Shown here: piece after piece, positions 11,173 to 22,000 of the stretch
Numbering within the stretch: position 1 is the first letter of the stretch
Layout of the letters: every line of letters starts with the position of its first letter
Assembly (NCBI GenBank): GCA_950097015.1
Contig: CATNEN010000001.1
Span: 7,187,001-7,251,000, forward strand
Length of the DNA: 64,000 bases
Origin: Macrostomum hystrix
Lineage: Eukaryota; Platyhelminthes; Macrostomidae
Direction: 5' to 3'
The notes under the pieces: model-generated
What the model was told of the DNA's origin: nothing
The model's database searches: none
What the model saw: only the letters and a program-made list of their open reading frames with translations
Position numbers and translations under genes: made by a program

Positions 11173-12533
11173 TCAGCCAGAAATCTCTGCTAATCTTCGC
11201 GCCAAATCCATCTCCGTGTCGCCAACGTTGCCACCGGTGACAAAGACGACAACAGGACCAACTGGCAGCGAGTTGGCCAGCTTCAAAGCGGCGGCAAAGC
11301 CCAGAGCAGCGGCTGGCTCAGCTCTCGGGTGTCCGGCTTCTGATAGAATCTTTTCCAATCGCAAGCAGCTGTTGGCAATGTCTTTCTCCTCTACAAGGCA
11401 CCACTGGTCTACTCTCTGTCGGCAGACATCAAAGGTTGGCGAGTCATCCTCAACAGCTCCGGTTGTGCCCTGGGCCACTGTATCGCGAGAACCAGCCTCG
11501 TCGTAGCTTAATAGACGCCCAGCCTGTCATAAAAAATAAAAAATCTACTAATTTAAACACCTCAAAAGTAACTGGCCATCAGATTTTCTAACCTTCACGG
11601 ACTTGGCCAAGACACAGTCGGCCTCGGGCTGACAGCCAATTACGGTTGTCCGCAATCCGGCCAAGCCCATGTGCTTTGCGTAGAGAGCCACACCTGCCAA
11701 TAGACCGCCTCCGCCTGTTGGAACCAACAGAGTCACGTGACCAGCTGTCAGCCAATCAGGATTAACGGCCAATTGTCCTGGCCAACCGGTTACAACCGGA
11801 TCCGGAAACAGCTCGAAAGCAGACGTGCCCTGACCTCTAATCACGTCCCAATCAGCATAGGGCGAAACGTAAAGAGAGCCCTCATTGTGACGAGCGAACT
11901 CGCGACCAGCCTTTTCAGTTTCAAGGCATTCGCGACCAACTTTGTTAAGCCGGATCAAACCGGTTTCTTGCAGCCGCCTTAGTTTAGCTTCTTTAGCCGG
12001 CGCAACACTGGCCGGTACGAAGACTGAACTGCCACCAACGCCAAGAGATTGCCACACGTGACAACAGGCCAGGACGTGATTTCCTGAGCTGCTCACGACA
12101 AAGTGCGGCTTCGACTGCAGAGAAAATTAGGAAGCTTTTTAGATAATCTCACAGTCCTTCCTAGGAGTACTCCAAAGGAAGCTTTACAGTCCAACAGATG
12201 CGTCACAGTCTAGGTTCAATACTTGAAGTAACACAGTCAGCAAGTCAAGAAGTAGCTCGAAATACGTTTGGCACTTACCTCACCATCTTTTACCGTCTCG
12301 ATATTGCTGCTTATCTTATTAAATGCACCGCGAATTTTAAACGATCCACTGGGCATAGTATGCTCAAGCTTGAGTAGGACTGGTCGATTGAGCTCAGCAG
12401 AAAGCTCATGACACAACATCAGCGGTGATGGAGCTGGGAGGAAGCTGGACAGCCTCACGGCTACTGACCGAATTCTGTCAGCTTCTGAGCTGTCCGGACT
12501 CAGTTGCAGATTGCATTTTAGCGGAAAGATCAT
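11173..12533 (-). CDS. PLP-dependent serine/threonine dehydratase or serine racemase-like enzyme (3 exons, 375 aa)
   Basis: Fold-type II PLP enzyme, expected to deaminate L-Ser/L-Thr to the 2-oxo acid plus ammonia, or to racemise serine. Exons 12533-12279, 12114-11593 and 11523-11173 join in phase 0. Visible motifs are the PLP-lysine segment PSGSFKIRGA (Lys66), the substrate/PLP-oxygen loop SSSGNH (Asn97), the segment VIRGQGTSAFEL, the phosphate-cup loop PTGGGGLLAG (Gly219-222) and the C-terminal FVTGGN. The serine just before GNH is the position of the re-face base in serine racemases, so racemase activity is possible. The loop continues VLACCHV rather than the more usual GQA, and the C-terminal part (SRDTVAQGTTGAVEDD) is that of a catalytic domain without an ACT regulatory domain. 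Length is a little above that of animal serine racemases. The ATG chosen gives the family-length N-terminus. Confidence 0.88.
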
Positions 12534-12915
12534 TGTGTCCAGCTGACCTGCAATGAGCAGATATGCTCGAGTGTCTGATGATCAGCTTTTTTAGGACTTT
12601 TTTGTTCTGTTAGATGAAGCCACGAAAAGGTTTATATATTTTCATTTTATTTTAACCAAAATGGTTGTATTTTATTTTAGCTTCTATAGCTGTGTTTTAG
12701 GCATGTAAGTTTTCTCTGCAAAATTACATGAAAGAAATATCTAATTTTTTTTCGTTTGAATCATGGCTAAACCAGAGTTTGAATCATAGCAAAACCAGGG
12801 TGTAAATCATAGCAAAATGTTTTTGTAATTGATGAATTCTCTAGCTTTTTAGCTAAAGCTAAGCTTTAAGCTTAAGCTTTTTAGCTAAAGCTAAAGTTTA
12901 GCTAAATTTATGATC
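12534..12915. other. 5' flank of the dehydratase gene
   Basis: AT-rich. Contains a local repeat of agctttttagctaaagcta at about 12844-12900 with palindromic aagctt/agctaaagct motifs. No coding signal. Confidence 0.4.
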
Positions 12916-12919
12916 ATTG

Positions 12920-13085
12920 TCAACTGGGGATCTTCATCAATGGGGAGTCATCATTAACTGGGGGATCATTGTCAACTGGGGGATCATTGTCAACTGGGGG
13001 ATCATTGTCAACTGGGTGATCATCATCAACTAGGCCTATGTGATCATTGTCAACTGGGGGATCATTGTCAACTGGGGAATCATTG
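12920..13085. repeat. 18-bp minisatellite (gggggatcattgtcaact)
   Basis: About eight imperfect copies of an 18-bp unit, with one interrupting segment at about 13030-13042. Confidence 0.85.
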
Positions 13086-13627
13086 TAGAATTAAAAAGCT
13101 GTAAATTCAGCTGCTAAAAAGTATATAATAGATGAATTAAAAATATTGCTGCTCCCTGAAGGTGGGCAAAACTTGCTAGTATCAGTTTCTGATTATCCCT
13201 TTTTGTGAATTTTCATGGTGTCGAGTACTGCAAGCAGACAAAAATAACAGCAAATGAGTAGGCCTAATTAGAAAATTAACTATCAGTGGGAACAAAAAAA
13301 ATTAATACTAAAATGCTAAATACTCTTTCAACTAATTATATCATATAATTATTTATATGTCGTCATCATGGAGCGGTAAGATAAGATACTTCTTGGATTT
13401 GGTTAACTCTGTCTCAACATTTTAAATGGGCCGGAACATGGGCCGGAACTGGAAAGGTAAAGTACAATTTTTTTAGGGTTCAGGCTAGGTCTAGTTTATG
13501 GGCACGGGACAGTATTGGCTCAGCATTGCAAGGCCCTGCCAGTCCAATTTGCATCACTTTAAGAATTCAATGATCATTAGATTATTTTACTAAAAATTTG
13601 CAATGCCCTTTGCCCTCCAATACGGAG

Positions 13628-13990
13628 TCGTTTTTGCGGACACAAACCAAACCAAACCAATTCACCAATGTAAACCCATAGGCTGCTCCCCTTGTGTGTG
13701 ATGCGCCAGGACTATCAATCTAGCTTTTTTCCATCAATTCTTCTGTCAAACCAATTTACCAATGTAAATCTGTCAAACCAATTTACCAATGTAAATCTGT
13801 CAAACCAATTTACCAATGTAAACCCTAGGCTGCTCCCCTTGTGTGTGATGCGCCAGGACTACCAATCTAGCTACAAACTCTCAAATAAATTTTTTCCATC
13901 AATTTTTCTGTAACCCTCCAATGCGAAAAAAAACGCACTACAATTTCAATCTACCTATAACTCACCTAGGCTGCTCCCCTTGCAATGCGC
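13628..13990. repeat. 27-bp repeat plus three copies of a flanking block
   Basis: Three copies of a 27-bp unit (ctgtcaaaccaatttaccaa followed by tgtaaat) lie at about 13744-13820. Around them, a block beginning ggctgctccccttg and running into gatgcgccaggactatc occurs three times (about 13681, 13830, 13970), so the whole segment is a nested duplication. Confidence 0.75.
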
Positions 13991-14947
13991 CAAAAGCTAT
14001 CAATCTAATTACTAAGCTCTAATCTTTCTGCTAAATTACAAATGCGAAAAATGCGATACCCTAACCAATTTGGGGGTTGGCTAGGCTTTGCAAATTCATA
14101 TGTACTATGCGCTTGTCTTAGATTTCCTCTTTTATCCTGATGTCCTAATCTTTGTGAGGACCCATTTTTTATCCCAATCATGCGCACTCAATATACCAAA
14201 AAAAATATTTTCCATTCGTTTTTTATCGTGTAAAATATTTTTCGTCAATCGTATCCAATAAATATACAGTACCTACAGCGGAAGAGCCCCTCCCAGGGCT
14301 GACCCGCGGGTCTTAGACCCAAACCTCTTAACAACAACTCAACATTTTAAGTTTAAACTAAAACGATTAGTCATAGGCCTATAGGTGAAACTTATGGAGG
14401 CTCAATTAAAGCTAGTAAGATATTTTTTACTATACTTTTATGTACATGCTCGCTATGCGTATATCGGAATCAATTAAAGCGTCATTGATTATTTGATCAA
14501 TTCAGGATAAATTAAATTTATTATATTATATCAATTTTTTATATCAATTAATCAATTAAAGTTAAATTCGTGCTATTATTGTAATTTGAAAAGTTCTACG
14601 CATAAAATAGACGTTTATAAAACAACAAAGTTAAAATATAATTTCTTCTATTTTACTTATCTTTTTATTGATTTTACTTTTAGTAGTAAGAAAATCAAAC
14701 TTTAAATATATTTACATTTATTTACTAAGTTTTGAGCAACAAAAAGTATAAATTCAAAATAAAAAAGAATTGCGCAAAGTATCAACTCTCTGATTTCTGC
14801 GTATCTCAATGCCTGACTTTTTCAAAAATCATTTGTCTGGTCTTTAGTAGTTTTAATAGCTTTAAGTAATTAGTAGGCCTACTAAGTATATAGTCTTTAG
14901 ATATTCGTTTAACATATTTCTAGTATTTTTCTGTTAAGCTAATAGCT

Positions 14948-15340
14948 AAGACATTTCGGTGACAGAATTGGTCAGTTGGGTGACAACTATATTTGCACCT
15001 AAATATGCTGAGAAAACAGCCTTCCACGATCCAGCAGCTGCACTCGCCTTGTCAATCCAAAACTTGAAAAATGATTATTATACATATTTAATTAGGAACG
15101 AATAACTATTGAAACTATTGACTACTTATTAAATAATTTAATAATTTAACTCATTTAAAGAAAAACCCAGACTTAATCAGAGGGATGCAGCTTCTTATTA
15201 ATACTTATAGCATTATTTAATTGATACTTTATAATTGTGCATAGTAAAAATGGAAGGCTGTCTTTTAGCATATTTAGGTGCAAAAATAGTTGTCACCAAT
15301 CTGACTAGGCCTAATTGTGTCACTGAAATGACTTGAGTTG
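14948..15340. mobile_element. Foldback / MITE-like element with about 80-bp terminal inverted repeats
   Basis: Left arm (14948-15027) contains gtgacaactatatttgcacc then taaatatgctgagaaaacag. The right arm (15251-15340) is its reverse complement with a few changes (ggaaggctgtcttttagcat, atttaggtgcaaaaatagtt). The 223-bp loop between them is AT-rich and has no coding frame. The right end carries a second copy of the tcactgaaatgac motif, which makes its exact end uncertain. A non-autonomous DNA transposon is the simplest reading. Confidence 0.75.
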
Positions 15341-15344
15341 TCAC

Positions 15345-16130
15345 TGAAATGACCTGGGACCAAATAACATACCTTAATGGCAGTGCTTATTGGTAGGCCT
15401 ACGGTTCTGTAAAACATTCAATAAAATAATATCTAGAGTTTTCTGTCTTTTTCTTAAATTCTGCTCTGAATACAAAAATGTTTATTGAATGATTATATAC
15501 AAAGTTTTTACACTTTTAAATTAAACATTCAAAAAGCCAGCTTTGTGATTGTGAGGATTGTCATTTTTATATCAAAAGAAATGCATGCTATATGTCTATC
15601 AGTATCATAAAAAAGCATGAGGAGAGCATTGGTTTACTACTAGAGGATGTGGGAAGATAATTTGTTCTTTGCTAGTGCCTAACAAGGGGGAAAACTCTAT
15701 TACTAAGGGTCATTGGTTCTGAGGTTCTCTGTTAGGTTCTGTGGTGTGCTAGGCCTATAAGCTCTTTGTTTTTCTGCTAAGGGGCAATAGCTCTTTGCTT
15801 AATGGTGTCATTATTTTCTTGCTAAAGGGGTATCATTAGCTGACTTACTTGAAAGGGGTCATTGGTTCTCCACTAAAAAGGGGCAAACTCCACTATCTAG
15901 TGCAGCGTTGTTTTTCTAATTAAGGGGCAAGCTTTGCTCAATTTTGGCATTAAGTCTGCTAAATTAGGCATGGGTTGGGTTGCCTATTTAGGCACATTTA
16001 TTAATTGTTGTCATTGAATGTTGTTTATTGTTTAATATTGCATTGCTTTCTATGAGAAATAATTTTTAAGAAATAGTTAAAAATTGTGTAAGAACCATCA
16101 ACCTGTTAGATTTTTAAGCAAGCAATTTAG
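15345..16130. other. AT-rich spacer with degenerate repeats
   Basis: Between 15640 and 15960 phrases such as ggtcattggttctgaggttc, ctgctaaggggcaatagctc and ccactaaaaaggggcaaact recur loosely, which looks like an old decayed tandem array. No coding signal. Confidence 0.4.
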
Positions 16131-16134
16131 TAAC

Positions 16135-17783
16135 CGGTCATTTTGGCCATAGGCGTTTTGGCCAAAAGCCATTTTGGCCTCAAACCATTTCGGCCACAAA
16201 CCAGTTCAGCCCCAAACTCAACATACTTATTTAAAGTGGTATTCTTATGGCTAATTTCTAATTTATTTAAGAGTTGTTAATTTTATTTGATAGCGACGTT
16301 GGAAAGCACAAATTTGATTTTAACAATTATTTGTAATCGGGGCAAGCTTGGAGCTTCAGCTAGCAGCCTGTCAGCTTTTTCAACAAATTTATTATCAACA
16401 ACGATACTAGTAGGCTCAAATACATTGGCACGACACCTGTCTTTGATTCGGACCTTCATCGACATGACACAGACTGATTCTCCAGGGCTATCATGAATGT
16501 GGTCTTTTCCCATTGCTAGTAAACACTCTGTTTCATTCCTTAACTGTTTAACTGGGCAAACCTGACCTGCCTTTGGATTACGCTTTGAGCAGCGCCAGTA
16601 AATAATATTTGTCTTGGAATGACTCTTATATCCAAGATGGATTCAAAGACAAATCCATCTGATGAGATCAGCTGCTGTTTCTCATGCTTCGTCCCTCAAT
16701 AAACTTTACTAAAAGTATCTTGTCTGTTGAGTTGTAGCAGGGCTCATTCTACCGCATTGTTTGGATCAGCCATAGCAATATTGTCATTGTTGTCATCTCC
16801 GCCGCCATCTTCGTCGCCAGCATCACCACCTTTGCCAGCATCGCCACCTTTGCCATCTTCGTCGCCAACATCACCACCTTCATCGTGAACTGCACTGTCA
16901 GCACAAAGCAAGCAGACCCATGAAAATTCTGCGCCTTTTAGTGTACTCTACCTGGAAATTCCTGGAATTGTGAAAATGGCAACATTCAGACAACATTTTA
17001 ATAGTGTTATCGCAAGAGCTAAAACAGCAGAAAATGAAAGTGAAAAATCTTCTTACCTGTATAACACTTTCGGTGTTGCCATTGACCACATATGTCACAG
17101 CTAATTGCCTCTGTCATTGCCTCACCTCAGAAGAACAGAAAATACACTTGCCAGACTCAATTGGCATTGTGATGCATCAGTGTTTTTGTTGAGAATCTGA
17201 CAATCTATACTTTAAATTTGATTTCATCAGTCGGCTATTGAAGTTGTTATGTTATTGATGGTTAGCTTGCATGGTGTCTGCTTAAATCTGACAGCTACAC
17301 ATTTGCATACATGCATATATGTCATGCCACCTCTCAGCCCCATAGAAGAATATTTTGCTGTATATCTAATTGTAAAATTAAGCAGTTATTTTATGCGCAG
17401 TGGATAGCTAAATGCACATGCATTGAATTGTTGATTCTCATCGAATGATGAAAGATAACTTACAGATGTACAGCCCTTTAGGCTTCAATTCATTTTAAGG
17501 ACTGCTTAAATGTGCTAAAAATTACAGACAGAACTCTTTATGTTCCATTATCTACTATTAGTAGTCCATGTAGCATTATTATGCTCATCTGTGTTGTAAA
17601 TATTGTATAAGTTGAATTTGTGCAATATTGTCGTTTAGAAAGTTAACAAAACTGAAAAGTTATGCCAAAAGAAGTTCCTTGACAAACAAACAATACAATA
17701 AAGCTGTTTAATAAGTATGTGGGCCGAAATGGTTTGAGGCCGAAATGGCTTTTGGCCGAAACTGCATATGGCCGAAATGACCG
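16135..17783 (-). mobile_element. Decayed FLYWCH-bearing (Mutator-like) DNA transposon, about 1.65 kb
   Basis: Ends are inverted repeats of about 80-95 bp built from ggccaaaa/ggccgaaatg motifs. The left end reads cggtcattttggccatagg; the reverse complement of the right end reads cggtcatttcggccatatgc; both continue through ggccaaaagccatttt- or cggcctcaaacc-like sequence to acatacttatt. Inside, on the minus strand at about 16680-16283, is a FLYWCH zinc finger: GYKSHSKTNIIYWRCSKRN, then VCPVKQL, then HIHDSP. Its start (LISSDGFVFES) lies in another frame, so the gene is frameshifted. Another minus frame (17098 to about 16740) encodes an Asp/Gly-rich tail made by a trinucleotide-type repeat. No transposase catalytic domain is visible, so the copy is presumably dead. 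Target-site duplications could not be fixed. Confidence 0.72.
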
Positions 17784-17789
17784 AAATTC

Positions 17790-19019
17790 AGCAGTTTTTA
17801 AGCTGATGTTTCTTTACTATTTGTCAAATAATTCTTTTTTAGTTGATAATTATTATTGCAATGTAGAGAAGAAATAATGTAGGGTAATTTATTTATAAAA
17901 ATGATATTTAATTACTTTTATTACACTTGCAATCTGTTATTTACAAAATCTTCAATATTTTAAAGATTTTCACTTATCCTAATTCTAACTTTGCTATCAT
18001 ATTTCTGTCTATTGATAAAATGTATTTTATGTCTTTATCCTCACCAATGCCACCAAAGTCGTCCTTGTGTTTCTCTCTAATAATCACTAAGGATTTTTAG
18101 TACCTAAGTTATTGTGTCTCAATTCTTATCAAAGTCTTTGTAAGTATGAGTAATTCCAATGTTAATGCTACCCAAGTTGTTGTATGGTTTTCTTAAAATT
18201 AGTTTTTGAGAATATAATTTATATATTTAATTTTATTGTCTGATTATATACATGCCCAACACCCTTCCAAATCAGACAGGTGAAATGGTTGCTGGCCAAG
18301 GTTGTGGCAAAATAAAAAAGTGTAAAAAGTGTAAAAAAAAGTAGTAAGAGAAAAAGAAAAGAGAGAAGAAAAGAGAAAAGGCAAGAAAAGTCATAAACAA
18401 GGTATAAAATAAGTTGTAATTAAGGGAACAATCTCAATCTGTTATTTGTGTCAGCTAATCGACCATCTAAAATGTCACATGAGAAACACTTCCAAGTATT
18501 GTGTTTGAACTTGGTATTAAGTCACAAGTTGTTTTTCCACCTTCTAATGTCACTGTATTTATGGTAATTTTCAGTCAATATAGTGGACAAGTTATATCAA
18601 AACTGAATCATGCATTTAAACAAAATATAAAATTCCATTTGAAACAAATGGTTAGCAGTAAAACAAACATCACAAATTTATATGGTAAATTTCTTAGAAA
18701 CATGTTGGTTTTAACAGATTTTTATTTGGCCTTTCTCAATTGACAAATGGTACAAGAATATGCCTGATAGCTAGTGGCTGTTTTTTATTAGTTGTAATGT
18801 GACAAACATATTTATTTAGTACAGCCCAGTGCTGTTGATTTTTTCTACTATCTTTAGAGTTTAGGTTTTTTAATATTATAATTCAAAGCTAGTCTTTTAT
18901 ATGTTATGTCAATGCATATGCTAATTGACATTTCTTTCTGAATTGAATAATTGCAGCTTGGTTTTTAATCTTGCCAGAACATAAGCAAGCTCAACAAATC
19001 TATCTGAACAACTGAATAT
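17790..19019. other. AT-rich upstream region of the TRIM-NHL gene
   Basis: No supported gene. A purine-rich tract is at about 18316-18385. An acceptor-like sequence (aattgaataattgcag, ending at 18956) suggests a 5' UTR intron just before the first coding exon of the TRIM-NHL gene. Confidence 0.4.
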
Positions 19020-22000
19020 TTGATGAAAAGCTGCAGACAGCGACTTGGCCAAAACGGAATTAAGTCTGCATCAATAATTAGCATAGCATCTAGCATGACT
19101 GAGACTGACACTGGCGAACTCGATGCCACAATCAGTGCCAGCTTTGAGTCTGAACTGCGTTTACTTGTTGACGATACGAGCGACATTAATCCAACCGAAC
19201 CAGTTGGTACTTTAGCAGAGCGTCGCCATCGCGGCTTGACCAATGGCAATGCTCTCAATAATAACAATAAAATTAAGAATGCTAGCGATAGAAATGACGA
19301 CGCCACAGATGAAAACAACGACGCCGATGCCCAAGAGGAAGATTACGACTCGGACGCTGCTCGCGACCTGCTTGAAACATTCGGCTGTCCAGATGGTGAC
19401 CCTGTTGGCGGCGATTCAGCAGCTAATCTGATCGCCGGTGCCGGCGCCTCCGCCGCCCCTTCTTCGTCCGGTCGTCGGGCTTTGTCGGCCGATCATTGCG
19501 GCATCTGTAAGCAGGCTCTAACTGAACCGGTTCTATTGGCCTGCCTGCATCGCTTCGATCTGGCTTGCTTACGCAGCGCATCGGCTAGCGGCGGAGGAGA
19601 CGACTTTCTGCTGATCTGTCCGACTTGCAGTACGCCTACTGTGCTCAATCCCAGAAATGGACTGGCCGGTCTTACTCGAGATTTTCTCTATCTGCACGAG
19701 CTGGAGGCAGCGAGGTTAGTATTATTCCAAATATACCTAAATTTCATCTCTCATCTCAGCTCACTAAACCTACTTTCAAAATCCCCTAAATTTTGTGTTT
19801 TCTTTAATCCTACGTCCCATTATTTTTCCAAGATTAAAAATTGTTTCGTATCCAATATAAACTTAGTAAGAATTGTTTAATGACCAAGTAACAAACGATA
19901 ATATATAAGAATAAGAATAAATTAAGCCGGCCAAAATTGGGTCAGATGTTGCAGCCGACAGCAAAGCCGCAGCTATGGCGCATCGCATCTGAAAGCTGCG
20001 TACAGCTGTTCAGTCCATGGACTGACCCATCCTCAATTACCCCAACACATGCTGGTACCCATTTAACAGCTGTTTGAACTGAAGCAATGCAGAGTTAAGT
20101 GTCTTTCTAAAGGACACAAATTGTCCTAATAGAGTGGGAACCGAACCCCCGACCTTTAAGTCGTGAGTCCGAAGCTCTAGCCACTAGGCTACAAACAAAT
20201 GATATTGTTTTCTATTTAGGCAAAAAGGGAGAATGAACCGATCAGTAATTACAAAGATTCAAATGCCCTACCTGCTTTACAAATAGTGGCAGTAAGGGAA
20301 CATACTTGTTAAAAATAATTTATATTTATTATGTTTTGGTGACGCTGTCCTACATACGCTACTTAAAGTAGCAGTGTAAGAGTTTTTTATTTCGAGCAAT
20401 CTGACAATAATCTTCAATCAAAATGTTAATCGTTAGGTCGGTTGAGTCAGACACAGCAGCGGCAGCCGCAGCCGCAGCAGCCGCGAGCAGTCAGAAGCGA
20501 GTTCGCTGCGGCGGTTGCACCACGGGCGCCGAGGCTGTCGCCAAGTGTCGCGAGTGCGCCGATTTTCTATGCGGCTCTTGTCGCAGCGCACACTCTGTGA
20601 TGAAAATGTTCAGCAAGCATCACGTTGAAGAGATCACGCCGGAAGATTTGGAAACCGATTCACCGTTGCAGCTGCAGAAGCCAATTTATTGCTTCGATCA
20701 TCCGCAGGTGAGTTGGTTATTATGTTTTAGAGTTTAGGTAAAATATGATAAACTACGAGAAAAAAGATAAACAGGTAATTTGGAAGCTACTAGATCATGT
20801 AACTAATTAGTTAATCTATTTTTTATATAACATTCTGCATCCAATTATACCAGACCTGTTATTACTACACTGCTTTTAGGAGCAGCTAAAGTACTATTGT
20901 CAAGATTGTGGCACGCTGCATTGTCCCGAATGCGTGGCCATGGATCACAAGCAGCACGTAATTGACAAAGTTGCCGACGCCCATCCGCAGGTAAATTGGA
21001 TTACAAATATTCGAAAAATCATTGCAATATATCTGCCATTACTTTTGGGTCTCATCATTATCAACTAATCCCAAACCACCTACGCATCTTTCCAACCAAT
21101 CCCAAACCACCTGAACTCTGTACGCATCCTTCCAACCAATCCCATGCCACCTACACTTTTAAGCATCCTTCCAACCAATCCCAAGCCACCACACTTTGTA
21201 AGCATCCTTCCAACCAATCCCATGCCACCTACACTTTTAAGCATCCTTCCAACCAATCCCAAGCCACCACACTTTGTAAGCATCCTTCCAACCAATCCCA
21301 AGCCACCTACACTTTGTAAGCATCCTTCCAACCAATCCCAAGCCACCTACACTTTGTAAGCATCCTTCCAACCAATCCCAAGCCACCTACACTTTGTAAG
21401 CATCCTTCCAACCAATCCCAAGCCACCTACACTTTGTAAGCATCCTTCCAACCAATCCCAAGCCACCTACACTTTTTAAGCATCCTTCCAACCAATCCCA
21501 AGCCACCTACACTTTGTAAGCATCCTTCCAACCAATCCCATGCCACCTACACTTTGTAAGCATCCTTCCAACCAATCCCATGCCACCTACACTTTGTAAG
21601 CATCCTTCCAACCAATCCCAAACCACGTAAGTCTGTACACGCCCTTCCAACCAATCCCTATCTTTCTTGAATCCAGGTGGACGCAGACATCTCAGCGGGG
21701 CTCACACTGTTAGGCAACTCTCGCGATCGCTGGGAGCATGAGTTGTCCACGCTGCACGAGAAACTAGAAGAGATTCGCGACAGTCGCGAGCAGAATTCCG
21801 GCGCCATAGCCGAGGCCGTCGCCTCCTATCGGGCATTCGTTGAAGAAATCGGCGCCGCAGCCGAAAAAGAGAATCGACGTCTGCACGACGATCTCGAGAT
21901 GAAGGTGATGGAACTATTGGAGGCTACAAGTCGCGGCGTTGATCAAATGTCCGAGGCTGAGTTATTTGTTCGCCAGTACCGCGAGCGAGCTGGCGCTGGT

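Noticed and set aside
11548-12096. Single-exon start for the dehydratase at an internal ATG
   Set aside because: The catalytic Lys segment lies in the upstream exon (12279-12533), and phase-0 splice sites join the three exons into a full-length enzyme.
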